Assembly: GCF_025699485.1 (NCBI RefSeq)
Contig: NZ_JANUXN010000007.1
Location: 84,495-148,494, forward strand
Origin: Thauera carbonicopians
Lineage (GTDB): Bacteria; Pseudomonadota; Gammaproteobacteria; Burkholderiales; Rhodocyclaceae
Direction: 5' to 3'
DNA length: 64,000 nt
Below are positions 1 through 10,504 of the stretch, piece after piece; position 1 is the stretch's first letter; the number at the start of each line of letters is the position of its first letter. Position numbers and translations under genes: made by a program. The notes beneath the pieces are model-generated. The model was not told the origin of the DNA and did not search any database. It saw nothing but the letters and a program-made list of their open reading frames with translations.

Positions 1-69
<69 letters not shown>

Positions 70-99
70 AACGAAGTAGAGTAGTTTTGCAGCACCGTA

Positions 100-175
100 G
101 TCCCCATCGTCTAGAGGCCTAGGACACCGCCCTTTCACGGCGATAACCGGGGTTCGAATCCCCGTGGGGACGCCA
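100..175 (+). tRNA. tRNA-Glu (anticodon TTC)
   Basis: A complete cloverleaf with acceptor strands GTCCCCA and TGGGGAC, an anticodon loop CTTTCAC (TTC, glutamate), a T arm with GGTTCGAATCC, discriminator G and an encoded CCA. It closely follows the usual proteobacterial tRNA-Glu. The outermost anticodon-stem pair looks like C-A instead of C-G. It lies 30 bases after tRNA-Ala and is probably in the same transcript. Confidence 0.96.
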
Positions 176-242
176 TACAAGGCGTTTCAGCCCGAGTGGC
201 TGGAAGGCAGGGCCGGCAGGAATGCCGGTTTCAGGTCAGTGC

Positions 243-319
243 GGAGTGGTAGTTCAGTCGGTTAGAATACCGGCCTGTCACGCCGGGGGTCGCGGGTTCG
301 AGTCCCGTCCACTCCGCCA
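243..319 (+). tRNA. tRNA-Asp (anticodon GTC)
   Basis: A complete cloverleaf with acceptor GGAGTGG/CCACTCC, anticodon stem CCGGC/GCCGG around CTGTCAC (GTC, aspartate), a GGTTCGAGTCC T arm, discriminator G and an encoded CCA. It is the last tRNA of the cluster and is followed 13 bases later by a strong terminator hairpin. Confidence 0.96.
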
Positions 320-331
320 TCTCATGTCGTC

Positions 332-367
332 AAAAAAAGGCTGCACAGCGTGTGCAGCCTTTTTTTG
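332..367. terminator. Bidirectional intrinsic terminator after the tRNA cluster
   Basis: A perfect ten-base stem AGGCTGCACA/TGTGCAGCCT with a three-base loop is preceded by a run of A and followed by a run of T. The symmetry lets it end the tRNA transcript on the plus strand and the GGDEF/EAL gene, whose stop lies about 110 bases away, on the minus strand. Confidence 0.9.
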
Positions 368-477
368 TGCCCATTGCACGCCGTTCCGGCGCAACGACGC
401 TGCAAAGAAGAAAGCACTGCTGCGCGATCGGCCGGACCCGGTGTCCTGGTGACGCCTTTGCCTCGCGTGCCTGGCCG

Positions 478-3400
478 TCATGCCCGGCAGACGGGAAGCT
501 GCACCCCATTGCGCAGCATGGCTTCGAATTCGTCCGCTGGCACTGGCTTGCTGATGTAATAGCCCTGGATCTCGTCGCACCGGTGCTCGCGCAGCAGCCG
601 GCAGTGTTCCGCAGTCTCGACGCCCTCCGCGATCACCTTGAACCTGAGATTATGGGCCAGCATTATCACGGCGCGCACGATGGCGTCGTCGGCGGGTTCG
701 GTGAGCATGTTGCGTACGAAGGACTGATCGATCTTCAGCGTATCCACCGGGAAGTGCTTCAGGTAGCTGAGGCTGGAGTAACCGGTGCCGAAGTCGTCGA
801 TGGACAGCTTCACGCCGGCATCCTTCAATCGGCCGAAGGTTGTGGTCACCTTGTCGACGTCCTGGGCGATCAGGCTCTCGGTCAGTTCCAGTTCGAGCAA
901 GCCCGGTGCGAGCCCGGTCTCGCCGAGAATACCGAGCGTCCATTCGGCCACGTCATGTTGCAGGATCTGGCGCGCGGAGATGTTCACCGCCACCGTGGTG
1001 GCCGGCAGGCCTGCGGCGGACCACGCCTTGGCCTGCAGGCAGGCCGTTCGCAGTACCCAGTCGCTGATCGGCATGATCAGGCCCGAATCCTCGGCGACCG
1101 GAATGAAGCGGCTGGGCGGCACCATGCCGAACTCGGGATGCTGCCAGCGCAGCAGTGCCTCGCAGCCGATGATCGTGCCGTTCGCCAGGCTCAGCTTTGG
1201 CTGATAGACCAGTTGCAACTGGCCGGCGGCCGCGGCGCCGCGCAGCGAAGTCTCGAGCTTGACGCGCTGCTGGGTTTCCTCCCTCATTTCGTGCGTGAAT
1301 CCCTGGTACATGTTGCGCCCCAGATTTTTCGCGCGGTACATGGCGATGTCGGAACTGCTGATCAGCGCCTCGGCCGTTGTGCCGTCGTGCGGAAACATGC
1401 TCAGGCCGACGCTGCCGGAAAGGTGGATTTCACGGCCCTGCACGACGAGCGGCTGCCGCAGCTTCTCGGTGATGGCTCGTGCCACGGCGTCGGCGTCGGC
1501 AGGCGTATGCAGGTCGGTCAGCAGGATCAGGAATTCGTCGCCGCCGTGGCGGGCGACGGTATCGCCTTTGCGCACCAGCGTCGCGAGCTGTTGTCCGGCC
1601 GCCTTGAGTACGGCGTCGCCGAAAGGATGGCCGTAGGCGTCGTTGACGACCTTGAAACGGTCGAGATCCAGGAGCAGCAGCGCGAGCGGCCGGCCCGTGC
1701 GGCCGGCATGCGCGATGGCCTGCTCCAGGTGGTCCTGGAGCAGGTTGCGGTTCGGCAGGTCGGTGAGCTCGTCGTGCGTGGCCAGGTAGCGCAGGCGCTG
1801 CTCGGCCTTCTTGCGCTCGGTGATGTCCTGGATCGCGCCCACCATGCACACGCCACGGCCCGCGGCATTGCGCAGTACGTAGCCGCGGTCGAACACGTCC
1901 GCGTAGCTGCCGTCCTTGCGGCGGAAGCGGAATTCATCGGTCCATGTATCGCCGCTGCCGGTGATGACGGAGCGGATGCGGGCGCTCACTCGATCGTGGT
2001 CGTCGGGATGAATCCGGGACGTCCACGACATGATCGCGGGTTCGATCTCCTCCGCGTCGTAGCCGAACTGGCGCTGGAAGTTCTCGTTCCACCAGATCGT
2101 GTCGCTTTCGAGATCCCAGTTCCACACCACGTCTCCGGTGGCGCGTGCGACAGCATGGAATCGTGCGAGGCTGTCCCGCACCGCCCGCTCGGCCCGCTTG
2201 CGCTCCGAAATGTCGGTACCGACGCCGACGAAACCCCGGGCACCATCGTGCTCGAAGCGCAGGCCGGTGAACAGGCAGGGAACCCGTTGCCCGTTCGGCA
2301 GCCGGTAGCTTGCCTCGAAATGGGCTTCTCCCTTGTCGAAGATCTCGGCGATCCTGTCCTTGACCAGCGCTCTTTCGTCTTCGGGAAAGAAATCCAGGGG
2401 ATCGATACCCGCCAGGTCGTCGGCCGTGGCGCCGGTGATCAGTTCGAGGTTGCGATTCCAGCGCTGCAGCCGTGCGTTCTCGTCGCAGTGATAGAAGACG
2501 CCGGGCAGGCTGTTGAGCACGGCATCGGCATAATCGCGCTCCTGCTGCAGCCGCCGCTCGGCCATCTTGCGTGCCGAGACGTCGTTGATGATCAGCGTAC
2601 GTATCGCCTGACCATCCTGATTCAGGGCGATGATGCGCAACTCTGCATCGAATGCACCGCGGGCGCCGAGAAAGCGGAACAGGCCGGTGCCCGTGGTGGC
2701 CAGGATCGCCGCCCAGTCGGCGGGGCCGTCGGGAGAAGACAGCACTTCCAGGATGGCGCGTCCGAGCACCTGCCTCCGTTCCAGGCCAAAAAGGTTCTCG
2801 GCTGCAGTGTTCCATTCGATGATGGCGAGGCCGTCGTCGAGACTGAAGATCGTCGTGTTCGTGGAGTCGAATATCGCGCCTTTCAATGCCAGCGAGGCCA
2901 TCTGCTGCTCCTGGGCCTGCAGCAGCTTGGCGGTGTTCGCTGCGAGCTTGCCTTCCCGGTCCCGGATGGCCGCGGCCATGCGGTTGAGCGCTTCTTCCAG
3001 CAGTTGCGTTTCCCGGAAGCCCCCGGAGGCCGGGGTGATGCTCGGAGTGTTCTCCACATCGCTGCGGCCGATGGCGGTCACGCTGCGTTCCAGTGCGGTC
3101 AGTGGCTGTCCGAAGCGGCGTGCCAGGCGCACCGAGATCAGCACGAGGCCCAGCACCATCGCGAGCCCCATGCCGCTCACCTGATACAACTGGCGGCGCA
3201 GCGGGGCTTCGATCAGCGATGCTTCGCGCGATGCAATCACCATCCAGGACGAGCCGCCCTTGAGCTCGAAGCGGTGTGCGGCGGCCCAGCGGCGCTCCTC
3301 GCCCGCCTGGATTTTCCCCGTGAAGGAATGGGCGGCGGATGCAATCAGCGGCGCCAGTTCTTCCGGCACTGGCAAGGGTACGCGGCCCACCTGTGGGCCG

Positions 3401-4176
3401 CCCACCAGACGCGGCGCATCCCCCAACTCGACGATCTGGAGGCGGGCGTCGTATTCCTCGGCGATACCGGCCAGGAAGCGATTCAGCGCGGGGATATCGA
3501 AATCCGCATCCAGCACGCCGAGCAGCCTGCCGTCGTTGTCCCTGAGTGCTTTGACATAGCTGAAACCCCAGAGGGGGGCGGTGTCTGCTTCTTCGAAATG
3601 GATGATCCATCTGTACGACGCAATCCATCCGCCATCGGCCGGAGCCGTCAGGCCCGCGAGATAGAACGGGCGGGTTCGTGCATCGTAATCGTTGCTGGGA
3701 CGTTCCTCGTGCAGGGAGAAGCCGCTCTCGGTCAGCCTGAAGTTGCGCGTGAACCTGTCGTCGGGGCGCGTGCCCGGAAAGAGCCAGAGCAGGATTTCGT
3801 CGGTACTGGTGCGCTCCAGGGTGCCGTATTCGCCGGCCGCGGGCAGGACGATGCCGAGATAGCTCAATTCGGGCCGCTGTTCGAATGCGGACAAGGAGCT
3901 TTCCAGGGCCGGGCGCAAGCCGGCACCGGTCGTTCCGGACACGTACAAGGCGCGCGCAGCCGAATCCACCGTCATTTCCGCCGCGGCGGCAAGAAGCCGC
4001 AGGCGCTCGATCGCCCGGTCGAGCGATTCATCGATCTTCTGCTGCGCCGCTTCTTCGGTGCTGGCGGCGCCTTGCCAGACCAGGATGGCAAGCAGGGCGA
4101 AGCCGAGCGCCAAGACCAGGCCGACGATGTCGAGCAGCAGCGCTCTTGCGAAGGATCGGTTCTGTCTGGCCATCAC
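478..4176 (-). CDS. Membrane sensor with PAS repeats, GGDEF and EAL domains (c-di-GMP turnover)
   Basis: A 1232-residue predicted inner-membrane sensor that makes and/or degrades cyclic di-GMP. A membrane segment at about residues 13-33 and another near 330-350 bracket a periplasmic Cache-like sensor. A HAMP-like linker, about three PAS/PAC units (roughly 420-800), a GGDEF domain and an EAL domain follow. The cyclase motif is intact (HGGDEF at 877-882). The phosphodiesterase motif is also intact (EAL at 1006-1008, then DDFGTGYSSL and AEGVET), so both activities are possible. The start could be either of the two adjacent Met codons. It stands alone, convergent with the tRNA cluster. The signal sensed cannot be told from sequence. 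Confidence 0.93.
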   Translation of the reverse strand: MMARQNRSFARALLLDIVGLVLALGFALLAILVWQGAASTEEAAQQKIDESLDRAIERLRLLAAAAEMTVDSAARALYVSGTTGAGLRPALESSLSAFEQRPELSYLGIVLPAAGEYGTLERTSTDEILLWLFPGTRPDDRFTRNFRLTESGFSLHEERPSNDYDARTRPFYLAGLTAPADGGWIASYRWIIHFEEADTAPLWGFSYVKALRDNDGRLLGVLDADFDIPALNRFLAGIAEEYDARLQIVELGDAPRLVGGPQVGRVPLPVPEELAPLIASAAHSFTGKIQAGEERRWAAAHRFELKGGSSWMVIASREASLIEAPLRRQLYQVSGMGLAMVLGLVLISVRLARRFGQPLTALERSVTAIGRSDVENTPSITPASGGFRETQLLEEALNRMAAAIRDREGKLAANTAKLLQAQEQQMASLALKGAIFDSTNTTIFSLDDGLAIIEWNTAAENLFGLERRQVLGRAILEVLSSPDGPADWAAILATTGTGLFRFLGARGAFDAELRIIALNQDGQAIRTLIINDVSARKMAERRLQQERDYADAVLNSLPGVFYHCDENARLQRWNRNLELITGATADDLAGIDPLDFFPEDERALVKDRIAEIFDKGEAHFEASYRLPNGQRVPCLFTGLRFEHDGARGFVGVGTDISERKRAERAVRDSLARFHAVARATGDVVWNWDLESDTIWWNENFQRQFGYDAEEIEPAIMSWTSRIHPDDHDRVSARIRSVITGSGDTWTDEFRFRRKDGSYADVFDRGYVLRNAAGRGVCMVGAIQDITERKKAEQRLRYLATHDELTDLPNRNLLQDHLEQAIAHAGRTGRPLALLLLDLDRFKVVNDAYGHPFGDAVLKAAGQQLATLVRKGDTVARHGGDEFLILLTDLHTPADADAVARAITEKLRQPLVVQGREIHLSGSVGLSMFPHDGTTAEALISSSDIAMYRAKNLGRNMYQGFTHEMREETQQRVKLETSLRGAAAAGQLQLVYQPKLSLANGTIIGCEALLRWQHPEFGMVPPSRFIPVAEDSGLIMPISDWVLRTACLQAKAWSAAGLPATTVAVNISARQILQHDVAEWTLGILGETGLAPGLLELELTESLIAQDVDKVTTTFGRLKDAGVKLSIDDFGTGYSSLSYLKHFPVDTLKIDQSFVRNMLTEPADDAIVRAVIMLAHNLRFKVIAEGVETAEHCRLLREHRCDEIQGYYISKPVPADEFEAMLRNGVQLPVCRA

Positions 4177-4335
4177 GAGGCTGGGCGTGCATATGCCTTA
4201 TGGAATGAGGATCTGCGGTATCGGTGAGATCCAGGCTGCATGTGCAGTGTAACGGACGCGGCGGCAATACGGTGTGCATGAGCGCATTGCGACAGGGCAG
4301 GCTGGTGCCGGTGCGATTTATCCGCTAGAGTCGTT

Positions 4336-4357
4336 ATCCATACGCCGCGGTATGGAT
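4336..4357. promoter_or_regulatory. Operator-like inverted repeat upstream of the hydroxybutyryl-CoA dehydrogenase gene
   Basis: A perfect eight-base inverted repeat ATCCATAC/GTATGGAT is separated by GCCGCG and lies 54 bases before the start at 4412. Its size and position fit the binding site of a dimeric repressor, for example a TetR-type regulator of fatty-acid or polyhydroxybutyrate genes. That is inference from symmetry only, and no T tract follows that would make it a terminator. Confidence 0.35.
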
Positions 4358-4411
4358 TCGTTCCCCGGCGGCGGCTGCATGAATCGAAGTCCTGACTGGA
4401 GAATGAAAACG

Positions 4412-5263
4412 ATGAGTATCGGCAAGATCGGTGTGGTGGGCGCCGGAACGATGGGCAACGGCATTGCTCAGGCCTGCGCGGTCTCGGGCCTGGACGTGGT
4501 GATGATGGATATCGGCGAAGCGCAGGTGCGGCGCGGTCTGGCGACGGTCGTTTCGAGCCTCGACCGTCTGATCAAGAAGGACAAGCTGAGCGCCGGGCAG
4601 AAGGATGCGGCGATGGCGCGCATCGCCACGGCGACCTCGGTGGATGCGCTCGGAGACTGCGATCTGGTCATCGAGGCGGCGACCGAGAACCTGCAACTGA
4701 AACTCGACCTCTTCGCCAGGCTCGATGCCGCCATGCGGCCCGATGCCATCCTGGCGAGCAATACCTCGTCGATCTCGATCACCAAGCTGGCGGCGGCGAC
4801 TCGGCGGCCGAGCCAGGTGATCGGCATGCATTTCTTCAATCCGGTGCCGATGATGGCGCTGGTCGAACTGATCAGCGGCCTGCAGACCAGTTCTGAAACC
4901 TATGACAAGGTCGAGGCCTTCGCCGGAGTCCTGGGCAAGACGCCGGTCAAGGTGCGCAACAGCCCGGGCTTCGTCGTCAATCGCATGCTGTGCCCGATGA
5001 TCAACGAAGCAATCTTCGCGCTCGGCGAAGGCCTGGCGACGGCAGCCGAGATCGACGAGGCGATGAAGCTGGGCTGCAACCATCCGATCGGCCCGCTGGC
5101 GCTGTGCGACCTGATCGGCCTCGACGTGGAGCTGGCGGTGATGCAGGTGCTGTTCGAAGGTTTCAAGGACCCGAAGTATCGCCCGGCGCCGCTGCTGGTG
5201 GAAATGGTGGAGGCCGGCTACCTGGGCCGCAAGAGCGGCAAGGGCTTCTTCGACTATTCCTGA
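4412..5263 (+). CDS. 3-hydroxybutyryl-CoA dehydrogenase
   Basis: A 283-residue cytoplasmic NAD(P)-dependent enzyme that interconverts acetoacetyl-CoA and 3-hydroxybutyryl-CoA, in short-chain beta-oxidation or butanoate/PHB metabolism. The Rossmann fingerprint GAGTMGNG is at residues 10-17, and the catalytic histidine is H140 in MHFFNPVP. The C-terminal part carries the usual SPGFVVNR and [12 protein letters not shown] signatures. I chose ATG 4412 because GGAG at 4398-4401 lies ten bases upstream; the ATG at 4403 is too close to it. The length matches the stand-alone family (about 282-284 residues), not the FadB fusion. It is transcribed alone, convergent with rho. Confidence 0.93.
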   Translation: MSIGKIGVVGAGTMGNGIAQACAVSGLDVVMMDIGEAQVRRGLATVVSSLDRLIKKDKLSAGQKDAAMARIATATSVDALGDCDLVIEAATENLQLKLDLFARLDAAMRPDAILASNTSSISITKLAAATRRPSQVIGMHFFNPVPMMALVELISGLQTSSETYDKVEAFAGVLGKTPVKVRNSPGFVVNRMLCPMINEAIFALGEGLATAAEIDEAMKLGCNHPIGPLALCDLIGLDVELAVMQVLFEGFKDPKYRPAPLLVEMVEAGYLGRKSGKGFFDYS

Positions 5264-5311
5264 TCGGGCCGGTGTGGCGCCGGCGTCACAAGGGCGCCAC
5301 GATCGCCGTGC

Positions 5312-5345
5312 AGAAAAGCGAACGCCACCCGAGGGGTGGCGTTCG
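5312..5345 (-). terminator. Intrinsic terminator of the trxA-rho unit
   Basis: A twelve-base stem CGAACGCCACCC/GGGTGGCGTTCG with loop GAG. Read on the minus strand it is followed by CTTTTCTG, so the T tract serves the rho gene ending at 5372. There is no T tract on the plus side for the convergent dehydrogenase gene. Confidence 0.75.
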
Positions 5346-5371
5346 TGCCTGGTGGGGCGGGAGAGTGCCGA

Positions 5372-6806
<1,435 letters not shown>

Positions 6807-6823
<17 letters not shown>

Positions 6824-7133
6824 TGAAGGCGGTCAGTTGAGATTTGGAAAGGGCGCCCACTTTGGTCGCCTCGATGTTGCCGTTCTTGAACAGCATCAGC
6901 GTCGGAATGCCGCGGATGCCGTACTTGGCGGGGGTGTCCTGGTTTTCGTCGATGTTGAGCTTGGCGACCTTGAGCTTGCCGGCATAGTCCTTGGCGACGT
7001 CATCGAGGATCGGCGCGATCATCTTGCACGGACCGCACCATTCGGCCCAGTAATCGACCAGAACGGGGGTCTGGGACTGAAGCACTTCGGAGTCGAAGTT
7101 GCCGTCGGTCACATAGTGGATATGCTCGCTCAT
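6807..7133 (-). CDS. trxA: Thioredoxin
   Basis: A 108-residue cytoplasmic disulfide reductase of full family length. The active site WCGPC is present (C33 and C36), and the conserved cis-proline region reads [14 protein letters not shown]. It reduces target disulfides with electrons from thioredoxin reductase. It lies directly upstream of rho and overlaps its proposed TTG start, matching the trxA-rho order found in enterobacteria. Its own promoter should lie in the 280-base spacer shared with the divergent ferredoxin gene. Confidence 0.97.
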
Positions 7134-7415
7134 GATTCCTCACATCAGGGTGGCGGGTATGGACGAGGCAGAGGCGCCTCGTGGGGGTGCTGCGGGTATG
7201 GAGGGGTCAGGGCAGGCAGAGTCGCCCGGCCTGGAGAGAAGCAGAGAGCCTTCTCTCGAAGAATTTCGGCGAAACTTATGCTATGACGCGGCGCGCGTCA
7301 AGAGAATCGATGTGCCGAAAACGATGTTTCGCGCGCGAAGCGTGGTGAAAACGCAAACGGCTGCACTATATTGTCGTCTGCAGGGGCCCGAGCCCCGATC
7401 TGGTTGGAGAGAACG

Positions 7416-7739
7416 ATGGCTTACGTAGTGACCGAATCCTGTATCCGTTGCAAATACACCGACTGCGTCGATGTCTGCCCGGTGGACTGCTTCCGTGAAG
7501 GCCCCAACTTCCTCGTCATCGATCCCGAGGAGTGCATCGACTGCACACTGTGCGTGGCCGAATGCCCGGTGGAGGCGATCTACGCCGAGGACGACGTGCC
7601 GGCGGACCAGCAGCAGTTCATCGCGCTGAATGCCGAGCTTTCGAAGCAGTGGAAGCCGATCGTCGAGCGCAAGGATTCCTTGCCGGATGCCGAGGAGTGG
7701 GCGCAGGTCAAGGGCAAGCTGGGCGAACTGAAGCGCTGA
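7416..7739 (+). CDS. fdxA: Seven-iron ferredoxin (FdxA type)
   Basis: A 107-residue electron carrier. The N-terminal half holds two clusters of cysteines: C9 with [11 protein letters not shown] for the 3Fe-4S side, and [12 protein letters not shown] for the 4Fe-4S side. The C-terminal tail, about residues 60-107, is typical of the FdxA family. ATG 7416 follows GGAGAG at about nine bases. A candidate minus-ten hexamer TATATT lies at 7367-7372, about 45 bases before the start, but its minus-35 match is poor. The partner redox enzymes are not encoded nearby. Confidence 0.93.
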   Translation: MAYVVTESCIRCKYTDCVDVCPVDCFREGPNFLVIDPEECIDCTLCVAECPVEAIYAEDDVPADQQQFIALNAELSKQWKPIVERKDSLPDAEEWAQVKGKLGELKR

Positions 7740-7835
7740 TTCGCCGCAGTGGCAGGCGGCCGGGTGCCTTCCCGGTCATCGGCCGATGCTCTAAGATGGC
7801 GCATCGATGACGCGAATGATCCTCAGGGAGACGAG

Positions 7836-8285
7836 ATGCTGGTTAGCGAAATTCTCGCGATCAAGGGCAAGGTGCTGTTCACCATTGCGCCGAACAAGAG
7901 TGTCGCTGAAGCGGTGGACATCATGGACGAGCAGGACGTCGGCTCGCTCGTGGTCTTCTCGCGTGGCCAGATGGTCGGCATGCTGACCTTCCGCGAAGTC
8001 CTGCAGGGGGTCCGGCGCGGCGCGGCGGACTGGCAGTCGCTCGCCGTCGAGGACGTCATGATCGCCGATCCGCAGACCGCGTCGCCGAACATGGAGATGG
8101 ACGAACTGCGGCGCATGATGGTCGAGCATCACCAGCGTTATCTGCCGGTGATGGATGGGCATACCTTGCTCGGCGTCGTCAGCTTCCACGACGTCGCCAA
8201 GGCGGTGCTCGAGGAACAGAGCTTCGAGAACCGGATGTTGAAGAACTACATCCGCAATTGGCCTTCACAGGAAGAGGAGGGCTGA
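7836..8285 (+). CDS. CBS-domain protein
   Basis: A 149-residue protein made of two CBS motifs (about residues 8-60 and 75-130) and little else. Such pairs form a Bateman module that binds adenine nucleotides and usually regulates a partner. The second motif reads VEDVMI, then HHQRYLPVMDG and GVVSFHDVAKAV. ATG 7836 has CAGGGAG six to twelve bases upstream. It lies about 100 bases after the ferredoxin gene. No attached catalytic domain or adjacent partner identifies its target. Confidence 0.85.
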   Translation: MLVSEILAIKGKVLFTIAPNKSVAEAVDIMDEQDVGSLVVFSRGQMVGMLTFREVLQGVRRGAADWQSLAVEDVMIADPQTASPNMEMDELRRMMVEHHQRYLPVMDGHTLLGVVSFHDVAKAVLEEQSFENRMLKNYIRNWPSQEEEG

Positions 8286-8461
8286 AACAGGCGAGGGGCT
8301 GAAAGGCCCAGAGCGGCGGCGGCCTCGTGTCGCCGCCCCTCCTGTGCGTGCCGTGCGAGGCACGCAGCATCCACGCTCCGCGACACATAACAGGAGCGGG
8401 ATGGCAGTTGGAATGGAAGGCGGGGCCACGGGCTCCCGCCCGATGCCTTGGGAGGGCGGCA

Positions 8462-8490
8462 GGTCGAACCTGGTTCGACCCGCTTTTTTC
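8462..8490 (+). terminator. Terminator-like hairpin just upstream of fadD
   Basis: A perfect eight-base stem GGTCGAAC/GTTCGACC with a three-base loop is followed by CGCTTTTTTC. It can end the CBS-protein transcript. It lies only about 20 bases before the acyl-CoA ligase start, so it could instead form in the leader of that gene and act as an attenuator or operator. Confidence 0.6.
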
Positions 8491-8510
8491 CAACAAAAGG
8501 AGGAGATACC

Positions 8511-10178
8511 GTGGACAAGATCTGGCTGAAAAGCTACCCCGTCGGCGTGCCTGCCGAAATCGACATCAACGAGTTCCGCTCGCTGGTCGATCTCTTCGAG
8601 CAGGGTGTGCGCCGCTTCGCGTCGCGCACGGCCTACATCTGCATGGGCAAGGGCATCACCTACGCCGAGCTCGATCACCTGTCGGCACAGTTTGCCGGCT
8701 ACCTGCAGGGGGAACTGAAGCTGCCTGCCGGTGCCCGCGTGGCACTGATGATGCCCAATCTGCTGCAGTATCCCGTCGCCCTGTTCGGCACCCTGCGCGC
8801 GGGTTATACCGTCGTCAACGTCAATCCGCTGTACACCGCGCGGGAACTCGAACACCAGTTGCAGGACGCGGGCGCGGACGCCATCGTCATCGTCGAGAAT
8901 TTCGCCCATACGCTCGAGCAGGTGCGCGCGAAGGTAGCGGTGAAGCACGTGGTGGTCACCAGCCTCGGGGAGATGCTGGGCTTCCCGAAGTCGATGCTGG
9001 TCGATTTCGTCGTCCGCCGGGTGAAGAAGATGGTTCCGCCCTGGCGCCTCGACGGCGCGGTGCGCTTCAGCGATGCCCTGGCGAAAGGCGGGCGCCATCG
9101 CCTGCAGACAGTGGAACTGGGACATGAAGACATCGCCTTCCTCCAGTACACCGGGGGGACGACCGGCAAGGCCAAGGGCGCGATCCTGACCCACGGCAAC
9201 ATCGTCGCCAACCTTCAGCAGGCCCACGCCTGGATCGGCCCCTTCGTGAAGGAGGGCGAGGAAGTGATCATCACTGCGCTGCCGCTGTATCACATCTTCT
9301 CGCTGACGGCGAATTGCCTGACCTTCTTCAAGATCGGCGCAGTCAACGTGCTGATCACCAATCCGCGCGACATCCCCGGTTTCGTCAAGGAACTGGGCAA
9401 GCACAGGTTCACCGTCATCACCGGGGTCAATACCTTGTTCAACGCCTTGTTGAACAACCCCGATTTCGCCAGGCTCGACTTCTCGAACCTGCGTGTTTCC
9501 CTCGGGGGCGGCATGGCCGTGCAGCAGGTCGTTGCCGAAAAGTGGCGCAAGGTGACCGGGATTCCGCTGGTCGAGGCCTATGGCCTGACCGAAACCTCGC
9601 CTGCGGTCACGATCAATCCGCTCGATCTGCCCGAGTTCAACCATGCCATCGGCCTGCCCGTGCCTTCGACCGAAATCAGCATCCGCGACGATGCCGACAT
9701 CGAGCAGCCGGTCGGTCAGCGCGGCGAGCTGTGCGTGCGCGGGCCGCAGGTGATGCGAGGCTACTGGCAGCTTCCCGAGGAGACCGCGCGCGCTTTCACG
9801 CCGGATGGCTTCCTGCGCACCGGCGACATCGCGGTGATCGACGACAAGGGCTTTATCTCGATCGTCGATCGCAAGAAGGACATGATCCTGGTATCGGGTT
9901 TCAACGTCTATCCGAACGAAGTCGAGGACGTCGTCGCCAGCCATCCGGGAGTGATGGAAGTGGCTGCGGTCGGGGTTCCTGACGAACGCAGCGGCGAGAC
10001 GGTCAAGGTCTTCGTCGTGCGCAAGGATCCGAACCTGACCGAAAAGGAACTGATCGCCTACTGCCAGCAGAACCTGACCGGCTACAAGGTGCCTCACCGG
10101 ATCGAGTTCCGCGACGAACTGCCCAAGAGCAACGTCGGCAAGATCCTGCGCCGGGAGCTGCGCGACGGGAACGCGTGA
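8511..10178 (+). CDS. fadD: Long-chain fatty-acid-CoA ligase
   Basis: A 555-residue AMP-forming enzyme that activates fatty acids to acyl-CoA for beta-oxidation or lipid use; the family is about 560 residues. The P-loop [11 protein letters not shown] is at residues 213-223. The adenylate-binding segments [10 protein letters not shown] and [12 protein letters not shown] follow, with a C-terminal lysine region near [12 protein letters not shown]. The GTG start at 8511 is preceded by an excellent AAGGAGGAGAT ribosome site. A terminator-like hairpin lies immediately upstream. Chain-length preference is inferred from the family. Confidence 0.93.
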   Translation: MDKIWLKSYPVGVPAEIDINEFRSLVDLFEQGVRRFASRTAYICMGKGITYAELDHLSAQFAGYLQGELKLPAGARVALMMPNLLQYPVALFGTLRAGYTVVNVNPLYTARELEHQLQDAGADAIVIVENFAHTLEQVRAKVAVKHVVVTSLGEMLGFPKSMLVDFVVRRVKKMVPPWRLDGAVRFSDALAKGGRHRLQTVELGHEDIAFLQYTGGTTGKAKGAILTHGNIVANLQQAHAWIGPFVKEGEEVIITALPLYHIFSLTANCLTFFKIGAVNVLITNPRDIPGFVKELGKHRFTVITGVNTLFNALLNNPDFARLDFSNLRVSLGGGMAVQQVVAEKWRKVTGIPLVEAYGLTETSPAVTINPLDLPEFNHAIGLPVPSTEISIRDDADIEQPVGQRGELCVRGPQVMRGYWQLPEETARAFTPDGFLRTGDIAVIDDKGFISIVDRKKDMILVSGFNVYPNEVEDVVASHPGVMEVAAVGVPDERSGETVKVFVVRKDPNLTEKELIAYCQQNLTGYKVPHRIEFRDELPKSNVGKILRRELRDGNA

Positions 10179-10308
10179 CGTGCAAGCCCTGCGGTTCGGT
10201 ACGGCCAGTTCGGCAGATCGAGACCGATGGCGTTTTTTTGCTCATAAAGCGCTTGTATTGGTGGCGCATTCGTGGTTTCATTCGAAGCGCAATTCATTTC
10301 GAGCCATC

Positions 10309-10386
10309 ATGCGTTCCGTTTCCCGTTTCTTCTCCGTCGTGGTCGTAGCCGTACGCGTAGTAAGCGTAGGCATGCGCGCGTCGTAA
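10309..10386 (+). CDS. Valine-rich leader peptide of the ilvBN attenuator
   Basis: A 25-codon open frame beginning ATG CGT TCC and ending TAA, with nine valine codons, eight of them clustered (SVVVVAVRVVSVG), and no leucine or isoleucine. It ends 31 bases before a strong terminator hairpin and 118 bases before ilvB. This is the architecture of the enterobacterial ivbL leader, which also has a valine-rich core. Expected role: ribosomes stall on the valine codons when charged tRNA-Val is scarce, preventing the terminator and letting ilvBN be read. A weak promoter candidate (TTGTAT, 17 bases, TTTCAT) ends about 28 bases before the ATG. The ribosome site is poor. The call rests on codon content and position. 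Confidence 0.82.
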   Translation: MRSVSRFFSVVVVAVRVVSVGMRAS

Positions 10387-10417
10387 CGGGACAGAACACT
10401 CGAACTGCAGGATTCCA

Positions 10418-10454
10418 AACCCCCGTCGGCGCGCAAGCCCGGCGGGGGTTTTTG
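10418..10454 (+). terminator. Attenuator terminator upstream of ilvB
   Basis: A twelve-base stem AACCCCCGTCGG/CCGGCGGGGGTT (one G-T pair) is followed by a T run, and lies between the valine leader peptide and ilvB. It is too strong to be incidental in front of a biosynthetic operon and fits an attenuator. A short stretch within the leader, TGCGCGC near 10373, could pair with GCGCGCA at 10429-10435 as an antiterminator; this pairing is only suggestive. Confidence 0.8.
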
Positions 10455-10504
10455 CATTCTGGAACCTCGCCGGTGATGTCGCTGAAACCAAGAAGGAGAA
10501 CATC

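Noticed and set aside
352-4227. A 1291-codon plus-strand open frame opposite the GGDEF/EAL gene
   Set aside because: It is an antisense shadow. The minus-strand frame has intact GGDEF, EAL and PAS motifs, while this frame has no recognisable domain and low-complexity composition typical of GC-rich antisense.
4403-4411. An earlier ATG start for the hydroxybutyryl-CoA dehydrogenase
   Set aside because: The only Shine-Dalgarno-like GGAG is one base from this ATG but ten from the next one, and the family starts at the later one.
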